The notes under the pieces were generated by a model that worked only from the letters and a program-made list of their open reading frames with translations, was not told the DNA's origin and did no database searches. The translations under genes and the position numbers were made by a program. Below, one piece after another: positions 46,905 through 58,676 of a stretch of DNA of 64,000 nt. Position 1 is the first letter of the stretch. Each line of letters starts with the position of its first letter. The stretch comes from Calliopum simillimum (taxonomy: Eukaryota; Arthropoda; Insecta; Diptera; Lauxaniidae). The stretch covers positions 108,266,897 through 108,330,896 of the forward strand of contig OX638370.1 in the NCBI GenBank assembly GCA_951812925.1, read 5' to 3'.

Positions 46905-47048
46905 CGGCGTCAGCGTTATTTTACTGTCAAAATCTGGCATCACTGATATTTGATAATCAGCTGATTGAATTGCAGTTGATAAAAACAAAATTAAATTTGC
47001 TTTAACAAATTTTATAAAACAAATTATATACAAACTTTCAGTACAAAA

Positions 47049-50000
47049 ATGCATTTCCCTTCTAATAAAACGTTGGGTAAGATTGCTGTCTATGGCGCTA
47101 TAGGTTCCATTTCAGCTGCCATGTGGATGAAATACAAAATCGAGCAGCGCATACGTAACACCGACTATTTCCGCTTAGCACTTTCAAACCTACGGCAACA
47201 TAAAGGTAATTAAAACTTAAATGTACAGTAAAATAGAATATATTTTTTTACGTAAAACTTTGTACATTTAGGTGCTGTTAAGCTACTGGGTGAACCTATC
47301 AAGGAAATGGGATTTGATTTATCAGATGAGAAACGTAATCATTGTGATGGAAATACAGCACAATTCGAAGTTAACGTGAAAGGATCAAAGGATAGAGGTT
47401 AGGCCGGTTAAAATTTTTTTTGCGGCAAAGAGTATAGTAACAAAAAAATCTACGAAAAATTCTAAAAAACTTTGCCCAAGAAACCATGGGTCGAAAATTA
47501 ATATCGAGCTGCCGAAAATTACGTTGAAGTATAATACTTCAATAATTGATGTAGTACCTTAAAATAAATAAAAAAAGAAAAAATCAAATGCTTTTAATAA
47601 TTTTATATGAAATAAACATAAGATTTGAATTCTTTCTTTTTTTATTGTATTTTAAAGTACTACATCAATACTTCAATGGAGTTTTCGGCAGCTCGATATT
47701 GATTTTAGACCATTAGTTCCTTGGGCAAAGTTCTTTAATTTTTTTTAAAACTCCAAATAATTGTTATTCCACGCATTTTTCAACTTAGAAAATTATGACA
47801 ATTGGGATAAGAGAAAAAAAAAAAACTACTAAACACGGCCATGTTGACATACATATGTTTCGGTCACCGTCACGTAACCATCATCAGACCAATTTATGTT
47901 TAATTCATGTTATTTTAAATTAAATTAAATAACAATTGGAATATTGAACTTTTTGTCTGAGGTCGGGCTTGAACCAGGAACATTTGAAGTCAAACTATCT
48001 ACATAGCGCATTTATCAACGGACTACGCTATGTGCCCTCAGAAAAATTGTTAGCTTAAGTGCCTATATGCATGTGCTGTTGCTTTATTGTCCGTTCCCTC
48101 TTGTCATAATTCCTATTGTTGTTTTTTGATATTTTTCGATTCTTGCAATTAATGACGAAAGTTCATAAAATCAGTATAATTTTCAAATAGTCAACATAAA
48201 CCATTTTGGCTAGTAATGCTTAATACCGATTTTAATTTAGGCAGTACTTGCCAAAACTGGCTTTAAAATCTAAAATATTTGTAGTTTTAAGAAGTTTTTT
48301 GTAACGCCCTTGAAAATACTCAAAATTATGTTTAGGCTTTTTGGATTTCAATTGACGATATGTACAAATGCATAAAGACGTTATATTTAAAATTTGACTA
48401 TGTAAAAAGATCATCATTACTTTTCTAATTAGTTTGACTTTCCGTCAAACCGCACAGTCAGAAATTCAAGATCTCCTAAATATTATTACACCTTTAGTTA
48501 TACTGCCGTCCTAAGAAAGAATGCCGTAACTCCAATAAATTTCTATTTCTGTAAAATGAGTTTTTGTGTTTGCTGTTTCGTTTCCTCAACGGTTTCAGCT
48601 TTAAGGAAAACTAGTTTTTATTTCTCATTCCTAGAGGATTTTTCACGTTCTACATAATGGCAATAGTAGAAATAGCCAATTCCGTAAATTTCAGTCGAAA
48701 ATGGAGTTACGGTAATATGTTTTGCATCGCACTACTTCTGACGAAGCTGATACAAATCAAAAATGCCGTAAAGACAACTTTTGATTAAATTTACTGTGAA
48801 GAAAGAGTAAATCCGAAGAAACAATCTTGTCTTTGGTGACCAAGACCAATACCAATTTTGTGTCTACTGGTTTTTTCTTCCTGGCAAGCTCTTTTCCGTT
48901 GTTCTGCAGTGTCTTTGTAATATTTCCGCTTACGCACAGTTCCTTTTTTTGTAAGAGGGATTTGATCTGGTTCGTTGTGCGCCATGTGGGTTTGAATTTC
49001 CTTAAGTTGTGAATTTCAACTTGAATCACAAATTAATTGAATCGGTCATTTTTAAAAGGGGATATGTGTCGGTTGACAGAGAATTATTCTTTTGCCTTTT
49101 TGTCATTGTGGCGATGGCACTGGTTGGCTTATCTATTTTCCAAGTACGCAGATTACTGCTTATATTATTGGCCCTATGCTCCTCCTAGGAGTTAAAGGAG
49201 AATACATACATTATTGTTAGTTAATCCCCATCACTAAAATCGCACTGAAATAAGATTTACCAAACTTATGAGGATTTTTCTTAAATTTTTCATAAGTTTC
49301 AATTTCGTCACATATCCCCTTTTAAAAATGACAGATTCAATCAATCTGAGCTGCTACAATTTTCCTCTGTGGAACCATACTCTAAAATAGATCTTAGAGA
49401 AAATTTTACTGACTGACTTGTCCAGAGGCCATAATCGAAACTTCCTACGCGCACGAGATGTGTCATAAAGAAAATTTGTTTGTTTTTAAAATGATGTAGG
49501 GAAATGAAATGATGGAGTTGCGGTGTTTTTGCTTAGCATGTGGAGATACGGTATTCTTAAATTGTAAAATGTGTACGGCTGGGAGTTACGACAAAAGTCG
49601 TAGTTGATTTTATAGGGAAAATAAAGGTATAATGCAACCTGTTCTTGTGGGTTGACGGACAGAACCGTGATGACCCAAAATACGCCACAAACTCATTTTT
49701 TTTGAAAATTGGAGTTACGGCATTCTTGCTTAGGACGGCAGTATACAGGCCTGTTCCTTAAACCGTGTGATTTTAATTACTTTAGGAGGCTTTTTGATGA
49801 AAACGGTGAGTAGAAGAATTACAAGTTCTAAAAATAATATTGATTTGCATCAACGAAAAAATTACCACTAAGTAAATATTCTTAAAATCGAATATTTTCT
49901 GAACAGTTACTTTTTCGTAAATGCAAATCAATATTATTTGTAGACTTTTTGGTCGATTAGTTCTGGTGCAATAAAATAAAACAAATTTTATTCATTGCGA

Positions 50001-50416
50001 CCAAAAAGTCTACAAATAATATTTTACAATATTAAATTGGTCCAAAATTCATGCAAATCAATATTATTTATAGAACCTGTAATTCTCCACAAAAGAGATA
50101 CTAAGACTTTTTATCGTGTGACTCATCATTTTCATCAAAAAGCTTCCGAAATGAAAAGTAATTGAAACCATAGGGATTACAGAACAGGCCTGAAAATTTA
50201 AGCTCCACGTTAAAAAAAATTTGAATTTTTATCTGTAACACTTGTATTTATGCTAATGATATTTTAATTCTAATTTTAGGCAAAATATTTTTTTGGGCGA
50301 CGCGACATTTGGAGAAAGGTTGGCTGCTAGATCGTCTTGAATTAGAAATTAAATCAGAACCTGACAAACGCTTTCTAATCAAAAAAGCAACAGAAAAAAC
50401 AGAAGATACAAAGTGA
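47049..50416 (+). CDS. COA1-like cytochrome c oxidase assembly factor
   Basis: Three coding exons (47049-47205, 47272-47397, 50280-50416) give 139 residues; human COA1 has about 146. A membrane segment lies near the N-terminus (IAVYGAIGSISAAMWMKYKI). The conserved part includes DYFRLALSNLRQHKGAVKLL, GEPIKEMGFDLSD, the NTAQFEVNVKGSKDRGKIFF stretch and RLELEI. COA1/TIM21-fold proteins sit in the mitochondrial inner membrane and help early COX1 maturation; family assignment is by motif pattern from memory. All introns have phase 1. Intron 2 is 2.9 kb and packed with repeats. The start at 47049 lies 145 bases after the TIR element, so its core promoter is likely within that short interval. Confidence 0.8.
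47460..47757. mobile_element. MITE in COA1-like intron 2
   Basis: Left arm AACTTTGCCCAAGAAACCAT then AATATCGAGCTGCCGAAAA is mirrored from about 47670 to 47757. Confidence 0.7.
47766..48175 (-). mobile_element. tRNA-like repeat, copy 2 (COA1-like intron 2)
   Basis: On the minus strand, box A-like TAGCGTAGTCCGTTGATA (48013-48030) is followed 37 bases later by box B-like GGTTCAAGCCC (47965-47975), the spacing of a tRNA promoter. The right 39 bases (48137-48175) are the inverse of the left end of copy 1. Here the left TIR is missing. Confidence 0.65.
49036..49341. mobile_element. MITE, ATTGAATCTGTC family, copy 2 (nested)
   Basis: Same ends and interior as the copy at 13419-13680, with a 39-bp LINE tail plus its duplication inserted. 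Confidence 0.85.
49171..49209 (+). mobile_element. 39-bp truncated LINE tail
   Basis: GCCCTATGCTCCTCCTAGGA, then GTTAAAGGAGAATACATAC, is identical to the 3' end of the LINE fragment at 51821-52330. ATTATTG (49164-49170 and 49210-49216) is a perfect 7-bp target-site duplication, absent from the empty MITE copy at 13419. Confidence 0.9.
49746..50190. mobile_element. GGCCTGTTCC-type MITE, copy 2
   Basis: Ends CAGGCCTGTTCCTTAAACCG and its inverse near 50190; internal inverted AAATCAATATTATTTGTAGA segments. It begins one base after the TIR element at 48501-49744 ends. Confidence 0.75.
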
Positions 50417-50629
50417 TGGAAAATTTAAATTAAGTGTTAGCTTCATGTGACATTCTGGTGTAAAATTCTTGTCTTTTCGAAGCATCTCTTTCCCAATAAC
50501 GTGAATGTTATATTTAACCGCAGTAGCTGTAATTATATAAGACTTGGACCGATATTTGGGAAACGGAATTTTCTTGAAACTGTTTTGTCTACTACTGTAA
50601 TATCGCATTTCGTTAAACAAAAATCATTT
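50417..50629. other. COA1-like 3' flank
   Basis: Likely 3' UTR; no repeat seen. Confidence 0.35.
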
Positions 50630-50763
50630 AGGGTATTCTTTAAAACGTGTTAATGCCTCGAAAACATTGTAAACTCTAAATACTTGTCAAAATCACTACG
50701 AAATTTACAGTTTTACGAGCTTACGAGGTTTTCGAGGCATTTACACGTTTTAAGGAATACCCT
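50630..50763. mobile_element. 134-bp MITE, GGGTATTC family, copy 1
   Basis: AGGGTATTCTTTAAAACGTG then TTAATGCCTCGAAAAC is mirrored to 50763. Related copies are at 60526-60648 and, as one end only, 62739-62762. Confidence 0.8.
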
Positions 50764-51820
50764 CATTATGTTAATACGAACAGAGTGAAAATTAACTTTT
50801 TTTTATTATTTTATTTAAATAAAAAAGGAAAAGAAAATTCTTGTACGACATTTCTCATACAAATTATTTTCTATCTATCCCACAATGTTAACTGTAACAA
50901 AATTTTTATTTATATTAAATTATTTTCTATTTAAGCGAGTTTACTATGTTTTTAACATTTATATTTTTTGCTTTTTTTGTATCAAATATTTTAATTCATC
51001 GTGATTTTAATATTGTATACAAAGTTTGCAAAATTTAAATCGATATATAAGTTATTTATGTAGCTGTAGTTACGTAGTACTTTATAAAAAGAAAATATTG
51101 AACGTTACCACTTCGCCCAATTGCTTGTGACAACATACATATCTCGCGGATGGTTTTATAGTTGTTGCCAATTTAAACAATTGCTTTTTAGCAGTTGGTA
51201 GTTTAAGCCTGACCACACTTATTTACCTCCATTATGAAGTAAAGTAACTCCATTCCGCATGAAAAAAATTGAAAAAGTGAACAAATCTGGGCGAAAATTT
51301 ATTCCACAATAGTGGAATATCTCAGTGAAAAAAAAAAAAGATATTTGAGCAAACTCAACGGCCTTTAAAAGATTAAGGGTCATACTTTAAGACGATGTAT
51401 ACAGGTTTTGGAGTAAAAATCGATAGGCGATGATATATAAGCGTTAATATAGGCCAAAACAGTGTTTTTAGCGCTTTCAGGTTAGGATATCTAGGAAACC
51501 TGAGCCAATAGAGCAATTCTGACCCCGGATTTGGTTTCAGCACGTCAAAATAAATCGGAAAAGTATAGTCTGGTTTCTGGTAAAATTTTTTGTAGGCCTG
51601 TGTTATTGTGCCCAAAGTTTTAAGTTAAAAATTTCTTTATAACCAGGAAGCTTCCCGGTTGCCTAGAGTGGTAGGGAAACAGTTTAAACTAATTTTTTTT
51701 TTAATTATATGTGACTACGCAAAAATCATTTTTAAATAAAAAAGTTTAAATAAAGAATTCAATTCAATTTTAATGTGCTTGAATTGGAAAAATTTTTTCT
51801 TTCAACTAAAACCAAACCAA
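50764..51820. other. Intergenic sequence
   Basis: A diverged relative of the 6765 inverted repeat lies at about 51215-51315. Otherwise nothing recognised; the minus-strand frame at 51373-51615 has no family resemblance. Confidence 0.35.
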
Positions 51821-52330
51821 CTCAAGAATAGCAAAAGCAAAAGGCGCGTTTGCTCAGCTGAACAAAATATTGTCTTCATCCGTTATATCCACCAAAACGA
51901 GAGTGCGCGAAACATGGCTTGTTACTGAACAACTAACGAACAAGCTGCAAGTATTCGTCAACAAATGCTTAAGGCGTATACTAAAGGTTTGGTGGCCTCG
52001 CACTATATCAAATGCCGAGCTACATCAAAAATGCAAACAGAAGGCTATAGCAAACGAGATCAAGCTGCGCAAATGGGGATGGATTGGTCACACTCTCCGG
52101 AAACCACACAGCGAAGTTTGTCGCCAGGCCCTTGAGTGGAATCCACAAGGCAGTAGAGGACGTGGTAGACCCAAAACCAACTGGAAAAGGTCGTTGGAAA
52201 AGGAAATCCAAGAATCGGGAAAATCGTGGCAAGAGATCAAAGTCATCGCAAGGGATCGTTACAAATGGAGAGATTTCATAATGGCCCTATGCTCCTCCTA
52301 GGAGTTAAAGGAGAATACATACATACATAC
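51821..52330 (+). mobile_element. 5'-truncated LINE, 3' end of the RT gene
   Basis: AAAACCAAACCAA flanks both ends (51808-51820 and 52331-52343), a perfect 13-bp target-site duplication. The frame from 51822 reads RIAKAKGAFAQLNKILSSSV, then RTISN, KWGWIGHTLRKP, RGRGRPKTNW and ends ALCSS at 52301: the C-terminal region of a LINE reverse transcriptase. Between KTRVR and ETWLVTEQ some 15-20 residues usually present are missing, so there is an internal deletion. The 3' UTR is under 30 bases with an (ACAT)n tail, as in RTE-type elements. Confidence 0.85.
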
Positions 52331-52343
52331 AAAACCAAACCAA

Positions 52344-53577
52344 ATATTGCTAAGTAAATTTTAGCCAAAACAAAATTCCTTCTTAAAGTATGGTTCGGAA
52401 CTCTCCAAGTGTATGCTTCACCGTTTCGGCGACCAAAGCAGAAACTGAAAACGAAATTGACAGCTTTGGTTTCTGTCGGCAATGAGAATTTTAGGATACG
52501 CAATAAGGGCCTAAATTTTAAAATTAAGATTTCGAAAATAAATTTGCCGAGTTTTCTATATGTGTTACTTTATTTTGCATAAAATTTAGAAGCATTGTGT
52601 TAACGCAGCTCCACAGTTAGTTTTTTAATATAAGAATAAGTTAGGCCAGATGACCATTGAAATATAAAAATGGATTTTTCACATAAGTTCTTATTTTGCA
52701 TCTCGTGAAATATTTACGAAGCTGCGTCCTTTTTCCGCCGGACTCTTTAATTCTGAAACGTTTTTGCTTTAGACTTGATTGTAATTCTCTGCACTATCAG
52801 GCAGTACTGTTGCAGTTATAATTTTATATCGAATATCAGCAGTAAGTTTTTTTTGCTAAGCAAATCGTATTTTTGTAATTGTATTTTGGTGATACTTTTT
52901 ATTACATTATCAAACATTTTTTGTATTAAATTTATTTTTAATAGTAATAATACGGGACCATCATTTAATTAATTTCCGTGTATTTCTTTTGTTTCATTCT
53001 TCTTTAAACATATATGTAACAAAAGAAATAAACATTTAATTAAAAATGCAAATCAGTCTGTTGCAGCGTAACGCATAACAGACTCTTACATATAAATACA
53101 TATTTTGAATACAAAATTATTCAGATAAATTGTTATTTATAGTTTTTTTCTTGTTTCTTTTTTCGATTTGATAAAAAATAAAATTAATTAAAATATTTTT
53201 AAATTTCAATAATATTTATAGTATAAAAATAAAAAAAAAAATTGTTGATGTTTTTTTTTTTTTTTTGTAAGACAAAGGCGACAAATGGTGACGTTGCTCA
53301 ATGATGACGACATAAACGTCATATCATCGTCATCAATTCAGCAACGGCATAAACGTATTGGTAGTAATACATAGTAGTTGTTTTTTTTTATTTTAACTGT
53401 TTTATGTTGTATCTGATTTTTGCAAACATTTAATTATTTTACAAAAGAAAAAGGAAGACATTACGACTTCTCTTTTAATTCGTTTTATTGTTGGCAATTC
53501 TGCAGAAGCAGTTTTCCAATTCTTTTTATAAACATCTGCCGGTTACATTTATTTTAAACTTTGTTATTGTTGCATTT
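52344..53577. other. Intergenic and 3' flank of capping protein alpha
   Basis: The right part probably contains the 3' UTR of the minus-strand cpa gene, including A/T runs at 53230-53270. No other feature recognised. Confidence 0.35.
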
Positions 53578-56500
53578 TTATTGTGTTTTCAGTTCTTTGC
53601 CAATGCTATAAGAAACGATTTTACTCCAATCGATTTTAGTTCTTGTTATTGGCAATTGGCGTCGCATCGCTTTAAATGTTGTATCGGACATGGTCTGATA
53701 GTTTTCCGATATTGCCAATTGATATTCATTTTCGGCTTCTTCAATTAATCGTATAATTTCCTTAGCTATTTGTTGTTCGTTGCTTACAATAACCGATTCG
53801 CGACATTCCTTTGAGGACACTAGCTGCACATTGCCATCTTCGTAGTAGTGGACCTTAAAATTTGGGATTGTATTAACTAACATTAGTTTACACAATTTTT
53901 TTGTACATTGTATTTACCTGCACTTTCAGTACTCCCTTCAGTTCCGCGCTACCACTGCCTAACTGAAAAGTAACATGCCACTGAGAACGCCATCTGCCAT
54001 TCCAGTAGTTTTTCGGTTGGAATTGATGATCCTCAATGCAAATGGTTAAAGTAATTTGACCACCTTGTGACTTACCGTAAACGGAACAGACCTGTCAAAT
54101 ATCAAGAGTTTTATGGCTTGGAGAATATGTTTTATTATGTATCTTAGCTAACCCCATGCCTGTAATGACTGGCTGTGTATGCTAAAGCCTCAATATCGAG
54201 TGCAGCGCGCCATGTTTCTGCGATAGCGTCACTTTCCAAATCTTGATAATCACTTGCTTCTTTGCGTAAGTGATCATATTTAAAGGATTGTTTAGTGCGA
54301 GGATCATAGAATCGACCACCTCCTAAAATAAATAATCTTTGTAAATATTTATGAAACTTAGAAATCGCAGTGACAAACATTTCATAACGATTTCCAAAAT
54401 GGAATTGTAGAGGGTTAAATCTTGAATAAACATTTTGGAGAATTTCTTTTTTTTTTAGACTCCCTGATTGCTATGCAATAATTTGGGAGGGAATATTTTG
54501 AAATTTGTTGTGAGAATTTATCCTTTTTTCAATTGTATGATAAGTTAAAAACATTTGTACGGCAATTTTATAGCTCATAAAAAATACTTTTCATATGACA
54601 CCAATATTTTTAAAATCCATTTAACACATTGGCTGCCATGGCTATTGATTTCAATAGCCAGTACAGTTTCATTCAGGCTTGTGGCTATGTATTTCCATAG
54701 CCAGTAGTTTTTTGTTATTTTGCCTCGTCATGAAAAATGCACAGCCTCTAGAAACAAAATTCAATACAAAACGAAAAGCTTATTACCACTCTTAGTGCTA
54801 AGTGAACTTGGTTTGAGGAGTTTTTGGTTTGTTTAGATTTTATAGCCATTTATTTTGAAAAATAATAAAAACTATTTCAGTGTGGCAAAATTCTAATAGC
54901 TAAAAGTCAAAAAAATAACGGTAGGCTTCTCAAACTATGCAGGCATGATATCTTAATAAGTATTTCCAAGCTATATGTGTAAGTTTGGATGAATTTGAAC
55001 AACTCTAGCTTTATTTTTTCGACTTGCTCAAAATTAGGATTTTCCCACAATGTGTGCATTCGCCATCTTGGATTTAAGAATTCTCAAATTTTGGCTTCAG
55101 ATTCGTGATCAACGACCCCCAAAACCCCCGCGTGATGCAATTTACGCCAAAATATTAAAAAAAAAATTTATTTTACGACCCCTTTCGGCGCGTTTTACAA
55201 CGTTTTCATATTGAAATTTTTAAAAGCGCTACTGGGCTTTCAAAAGCTTTGAAAAAAACGAAAATTTTGGGATCCAAAACTTTATTTTCCGTCTGCACAA
55301 ATTCTCGCGACGGAGGTGGCCGGTTGACGTGAAACGTCCCATATATATTTATATACAGTACTGCTAACTTTATAACACTTCTTTCTTCTTCCTGGCTATT
55401 GAAAATAATAGCTACGGCACTTGGCAAACAGATAGACGTCTATCTTTACATAGGGTGCCGTGGCTATGATATTCAATAGCCAGGACTAAATCTTTTCTAG
55501 CACTTCCAAAAGTTGTAGAAACGCAACTCAACACCTAACAATGACCGTTATTTCATATAAAACATGAAAATAGAAAAAAAAAATTTTGGCACCCTGGGAA
55601 ACAGTACAAAATTTGGTCTGGCAGTCAATGTGTTAAGGGTTTCCAACGTATACCGGTTTTTCTAAAACCTACATATATCCGGATCCACGAAACTAGATCC
55701 GAGCGAGGCTTTTTGATTACATATTCATTCTTAAAAGCTTCATAAAATAAACTAAAATAAATATGAGGTGTTGCCAAACCGGAATAAGTTGGATATCAAA
55801 AATATTGGTGTCATATGAAAGCTATAAAATTGTAAAGTTTTTAATGTGGTAAACATTATTATTATTCATTTATTCATTGCACTGTGCAACACAAAAATCT
55901 GAACTTGATCTTGATTTTTTGTAAACTTTTCAAACTCTGTTTGCATCGACTTTTTGATTCCAAATTTGAATAATATTTTTTATCAAAAGAAGGGAAGGAA
56001 AAGAACACAGATTAGTTATAACAAAAAACAATAGAAATTTGTTTAATATACATCTCAACATCGGATAAATTCCGAAACGAATAAAATATACGAGAAAGAG
56101 AACCCATTATGGATTCGAGACGGATCCGTCTGGCACTTAATTTCAATGGAAGATGCCTCGGAAAGTAATGATTCGATTGGAAAAGTTAAAACTATGGTTT
56201 AAAGAAGAATATCAGGGCTATTAAATCCCGCTGACAAAAGTGAACTACACTACTTCCTGGATGTTCCGCTTTATGTCTGAAAATAGTGTTTTCTACACTT
56301 TAAATTAAGGATAACTCGGATCTCAGACCTGATAGGACAGACCAGATTTAAAATCAACGAACCTGAATTAGTCGAAAACAGTTATTGAGATCAAATTCAG
56401 ATTAGTTTTTCTTTAATTTGCTGCACTGTTATTATTCCCCAAAAAGTTTATGAATATATTTTTCCAATCAACGTCGAGATACTTTTTCCGAAATTATTGC

Positions 56501-57441
56501 CGATAACCTTATTTTTCCAGTGAAATTTGCCCTTCTAGAAGATGTTATTTCCGATTGCAAACTAGGGAGTAAGAGCATAAGCTCTCGGCAATATTTATTT
56601 ACGATAAGGCTTTATATTTAGTAGGCATATTTCCCAGAGATTTGATAATTTTTTAATTTTGAAGACTTAGAAAGTTCAAAAAAAAAAAAAAACCAATCTA
56701 CTCAAAGTCAAACCAAATTCATTTGGAAAAAGTGTAAATTGCATTGAGAAAAGATCTATGTAGCGTAGAAAAGGTTTGAATTGGCGTGGAAATCCTGTAT
56801 GTATAATCAAGAAATTTTTTCTTATTTGGGAACTTCTGGCATAAGCATGTTATCAGAAAAATAATTTTTTTATCGTTATGTGCTTCAACAGCAAAGATAG
56901 CCATTGCAAATAAATTAAATAAAGAAAAACATTGGTATCGGAAGAACTATTAATAAAACGAAATAAAAAAATAATCAAACAAAATTATAAATTTCTTAGC
57001 CGATGACTCAAGTGCAGAGCAAATTTCAATGACGTTGAACGCAGACCAACCATTGAAAAGTCGGGAAAATCATTTGTGACCATATATGGAAAAATATTAA
57101 CAGCTGTAGGCATAAATCATTATGTAGCTACATGAAAAAAACTCGCCTTTAAATTATAATATCTTGCACTTCTATCCCCAACCCAACAATAACTCACCCA
57201 TATCGTTGTACTCTGAAATGACGGCATTATGTTCACTCCCTTCAATACGCACTGGTGTCAGTTGATCCTTGTTGTACTGAGCGAAAGCTGAGCTAGCGCC
57301 CTCCTTTAGAAGGGCATCATTTTTGAGCAGTTCGCGCACATCGTTGAACACTTCATTAAATTCACCGGGCGGCGCATGCAAAATAAAATCCGAAACAATT
57401 CGCACTTTTTCAGCATCACTTATTTGTGTTTGTTGTTCCAT
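53578..57441 (-). CDS. cpa: F-actin-capping protein subunit alpha
   Basis: Four coding exons on the minus strand (57198-57441, 54153-54322, 53918-54091, 53578-53853) give 287 residues; vertebrate CAPZA has 286. The start ([20 protein letters not shown]) leads into [18 protein letters not shown]. Further landmarks are [53 protein letters not shown] and the C-terminal [19 protein letters not shown] then [10 protein letters not shown], which carries the actin-binding tentacle. With the beta subunit it caps barbed ends of actin filaments in the cytoplasm. Phases are 1, 0 and 0. Intron 1 (2.9 kb) contains nested inverted-repeat elements. Confidence 0.95.
54545..55847. mobile_element. Outer inverted repeat in cpa intron 1, split by a TTAA element
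   Basis: GGCAATTTTATAGCTCATAA and CATATGACACCAATATTTTT at 54571-54612 are mirrored at 55798-55840 (AATATTGGTGTCATATGAAA then CTATAAAATTG). The piggyBac-like MITE lies inside. Confidence 0.7.
54625..55632. mobile_element. piggyBac-like MITE, 1.0 kb, TTAA duplication
   Basis: TTAA (54621-54624, 55633-55636) flanks CACATTGGCTGCCA and TGGCAGTCAATGTG. Subterminal palindromes of the form GGCTATTGATTTCAATAGCC occur twice near each end (54640, 54682, 55396, 55460). No transposase is encoded. Confidence 0.85.
55848..57197. other. Rest of cpa intron 1
   Basis: AT-rich intronic sequence without recognised repeats or exons. Confidence 0.4.
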
Positions 57442-58676
57442 AGCGATGCAGCCAGCGACTTTGGGTGTATATCAGGTTATGTTACAAAAAAAAGCTCGCT
57501 ATCTGATACTTCTTGGTTACAATAGTAAATTATTTGATGCAGTTTTAATATTTTCGTTTGAGCACCACACCTCGTTGACGCCGACGTCTGTGAATATAAT
57601 TTTTGGAATGAATAGATTTTAATCGGACTTTTATTTGGTCAAATTAATAAAATTTAATCTTCACTGTTGCAATGGATGACTACTCAAGTTTTACCAAAAT
57701 TTGATTTGCTTTTGTAATAGATTTTTGACACATAAAATGATTCATTTGTGTAAGAGCGAGAAAGAACTTGTGAAGTATTAGGATGTGATTATAGATTTTT
57801 CTCAATTAAAATTTATATGAACCCTTTGGGGCTGAGCCTAATTAGGCAAACGGAGGGACCGCAGAGGATGTACAGAAGAAGGTGGCAAAGTCTGCTATTA
57901 AAGATTGTATCAATGACGTAGGACTGATTTAATTATAATTAGATAAGCATTAACTTGAAATAAAATAGTTTTTAGCTTAAGTTTATATGAATATTAACTA
58001 AACTTTGTGAACGTTATTCATTGAAGTCTCTAAAATTTATTGGGCTACTTCATATTCCATTAAGGAAATGCAATCCATTTAAATTATACATAATACCTAA
58101 CGCTTTGGCAAATTAACACTCGGAAAAAATAATATGTAGTGTCAAACTACTAACGTAAGCAGAAGATGCTAGGAGCCGTTCATAACGCGCCAGGGGAGGG
58201 GGGTCGGACGATTTGCTACGAAGTGTTACATGGGGTGAGGGGTCATCAACTAGGTTTGTTACGTTACTAAGGAGAGAGGGGGTTGTATGTTTTGTTACGT
58301 TGCGTTACGACCGGAGAGGGGTGGGGTCAAATTTGGTCAAAAATTGCATTACGTAATATGTGAACTTAAGTTTCCCAGCGATTTTTTTATTAATTATGTT
58401 TTTTGCCCTTGAAGGTTTTATATAATACATTAAATTACATACACAATTTTTCCAAGCTTTTATTCTTTTATTTTACGTTCTTTCCACAAGTTTTTATTTC
58501 AAAGTGAAAAATTTAAGTTAACAAAAATTATAAAAAGGAAAATACGTTTAAAATTTAGCCAACCATTGTTCCTTTTATAAATTATACAAATATACATTGT
58601 TTTCTATTGAAAATATTATATATCTATATTTGGCATATTCCAAATACGAAAACTTTAAAGATTCTAAACGAGTATT
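57442..58676. other. Spacer between cpa and angel
   Basis: It should contain the cpa promoter and angel 3' UTR. A G-rich stretch at 58190-58340 (several GGGGAGGGG/GAGAGAGGGGG runs with GTTACGTTACG motifs) ends in GCATTACGTAATATGTGAAC and looks like a MITE end common in fly genomes; no partner end was found. Confidence 0.45.

Larger units (their letters stand above)
48501..49744. mobile_element. 1.24 kb TIR element with TA flanks
   Basis: Left end TACTGCCGTCCTAAGAAAGA then ATGCCGTAACTCCAAT; right end the reverse complement, finishing GGACGGCAGTA at 49744. TA adjoins both ends. Minus-strand open frames at 48757-49029 are basic (for example TKKGTVRKRKYYKD) and match nothing I know. It contains a MITE at 49036-49341. 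Confidence 0.75.
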
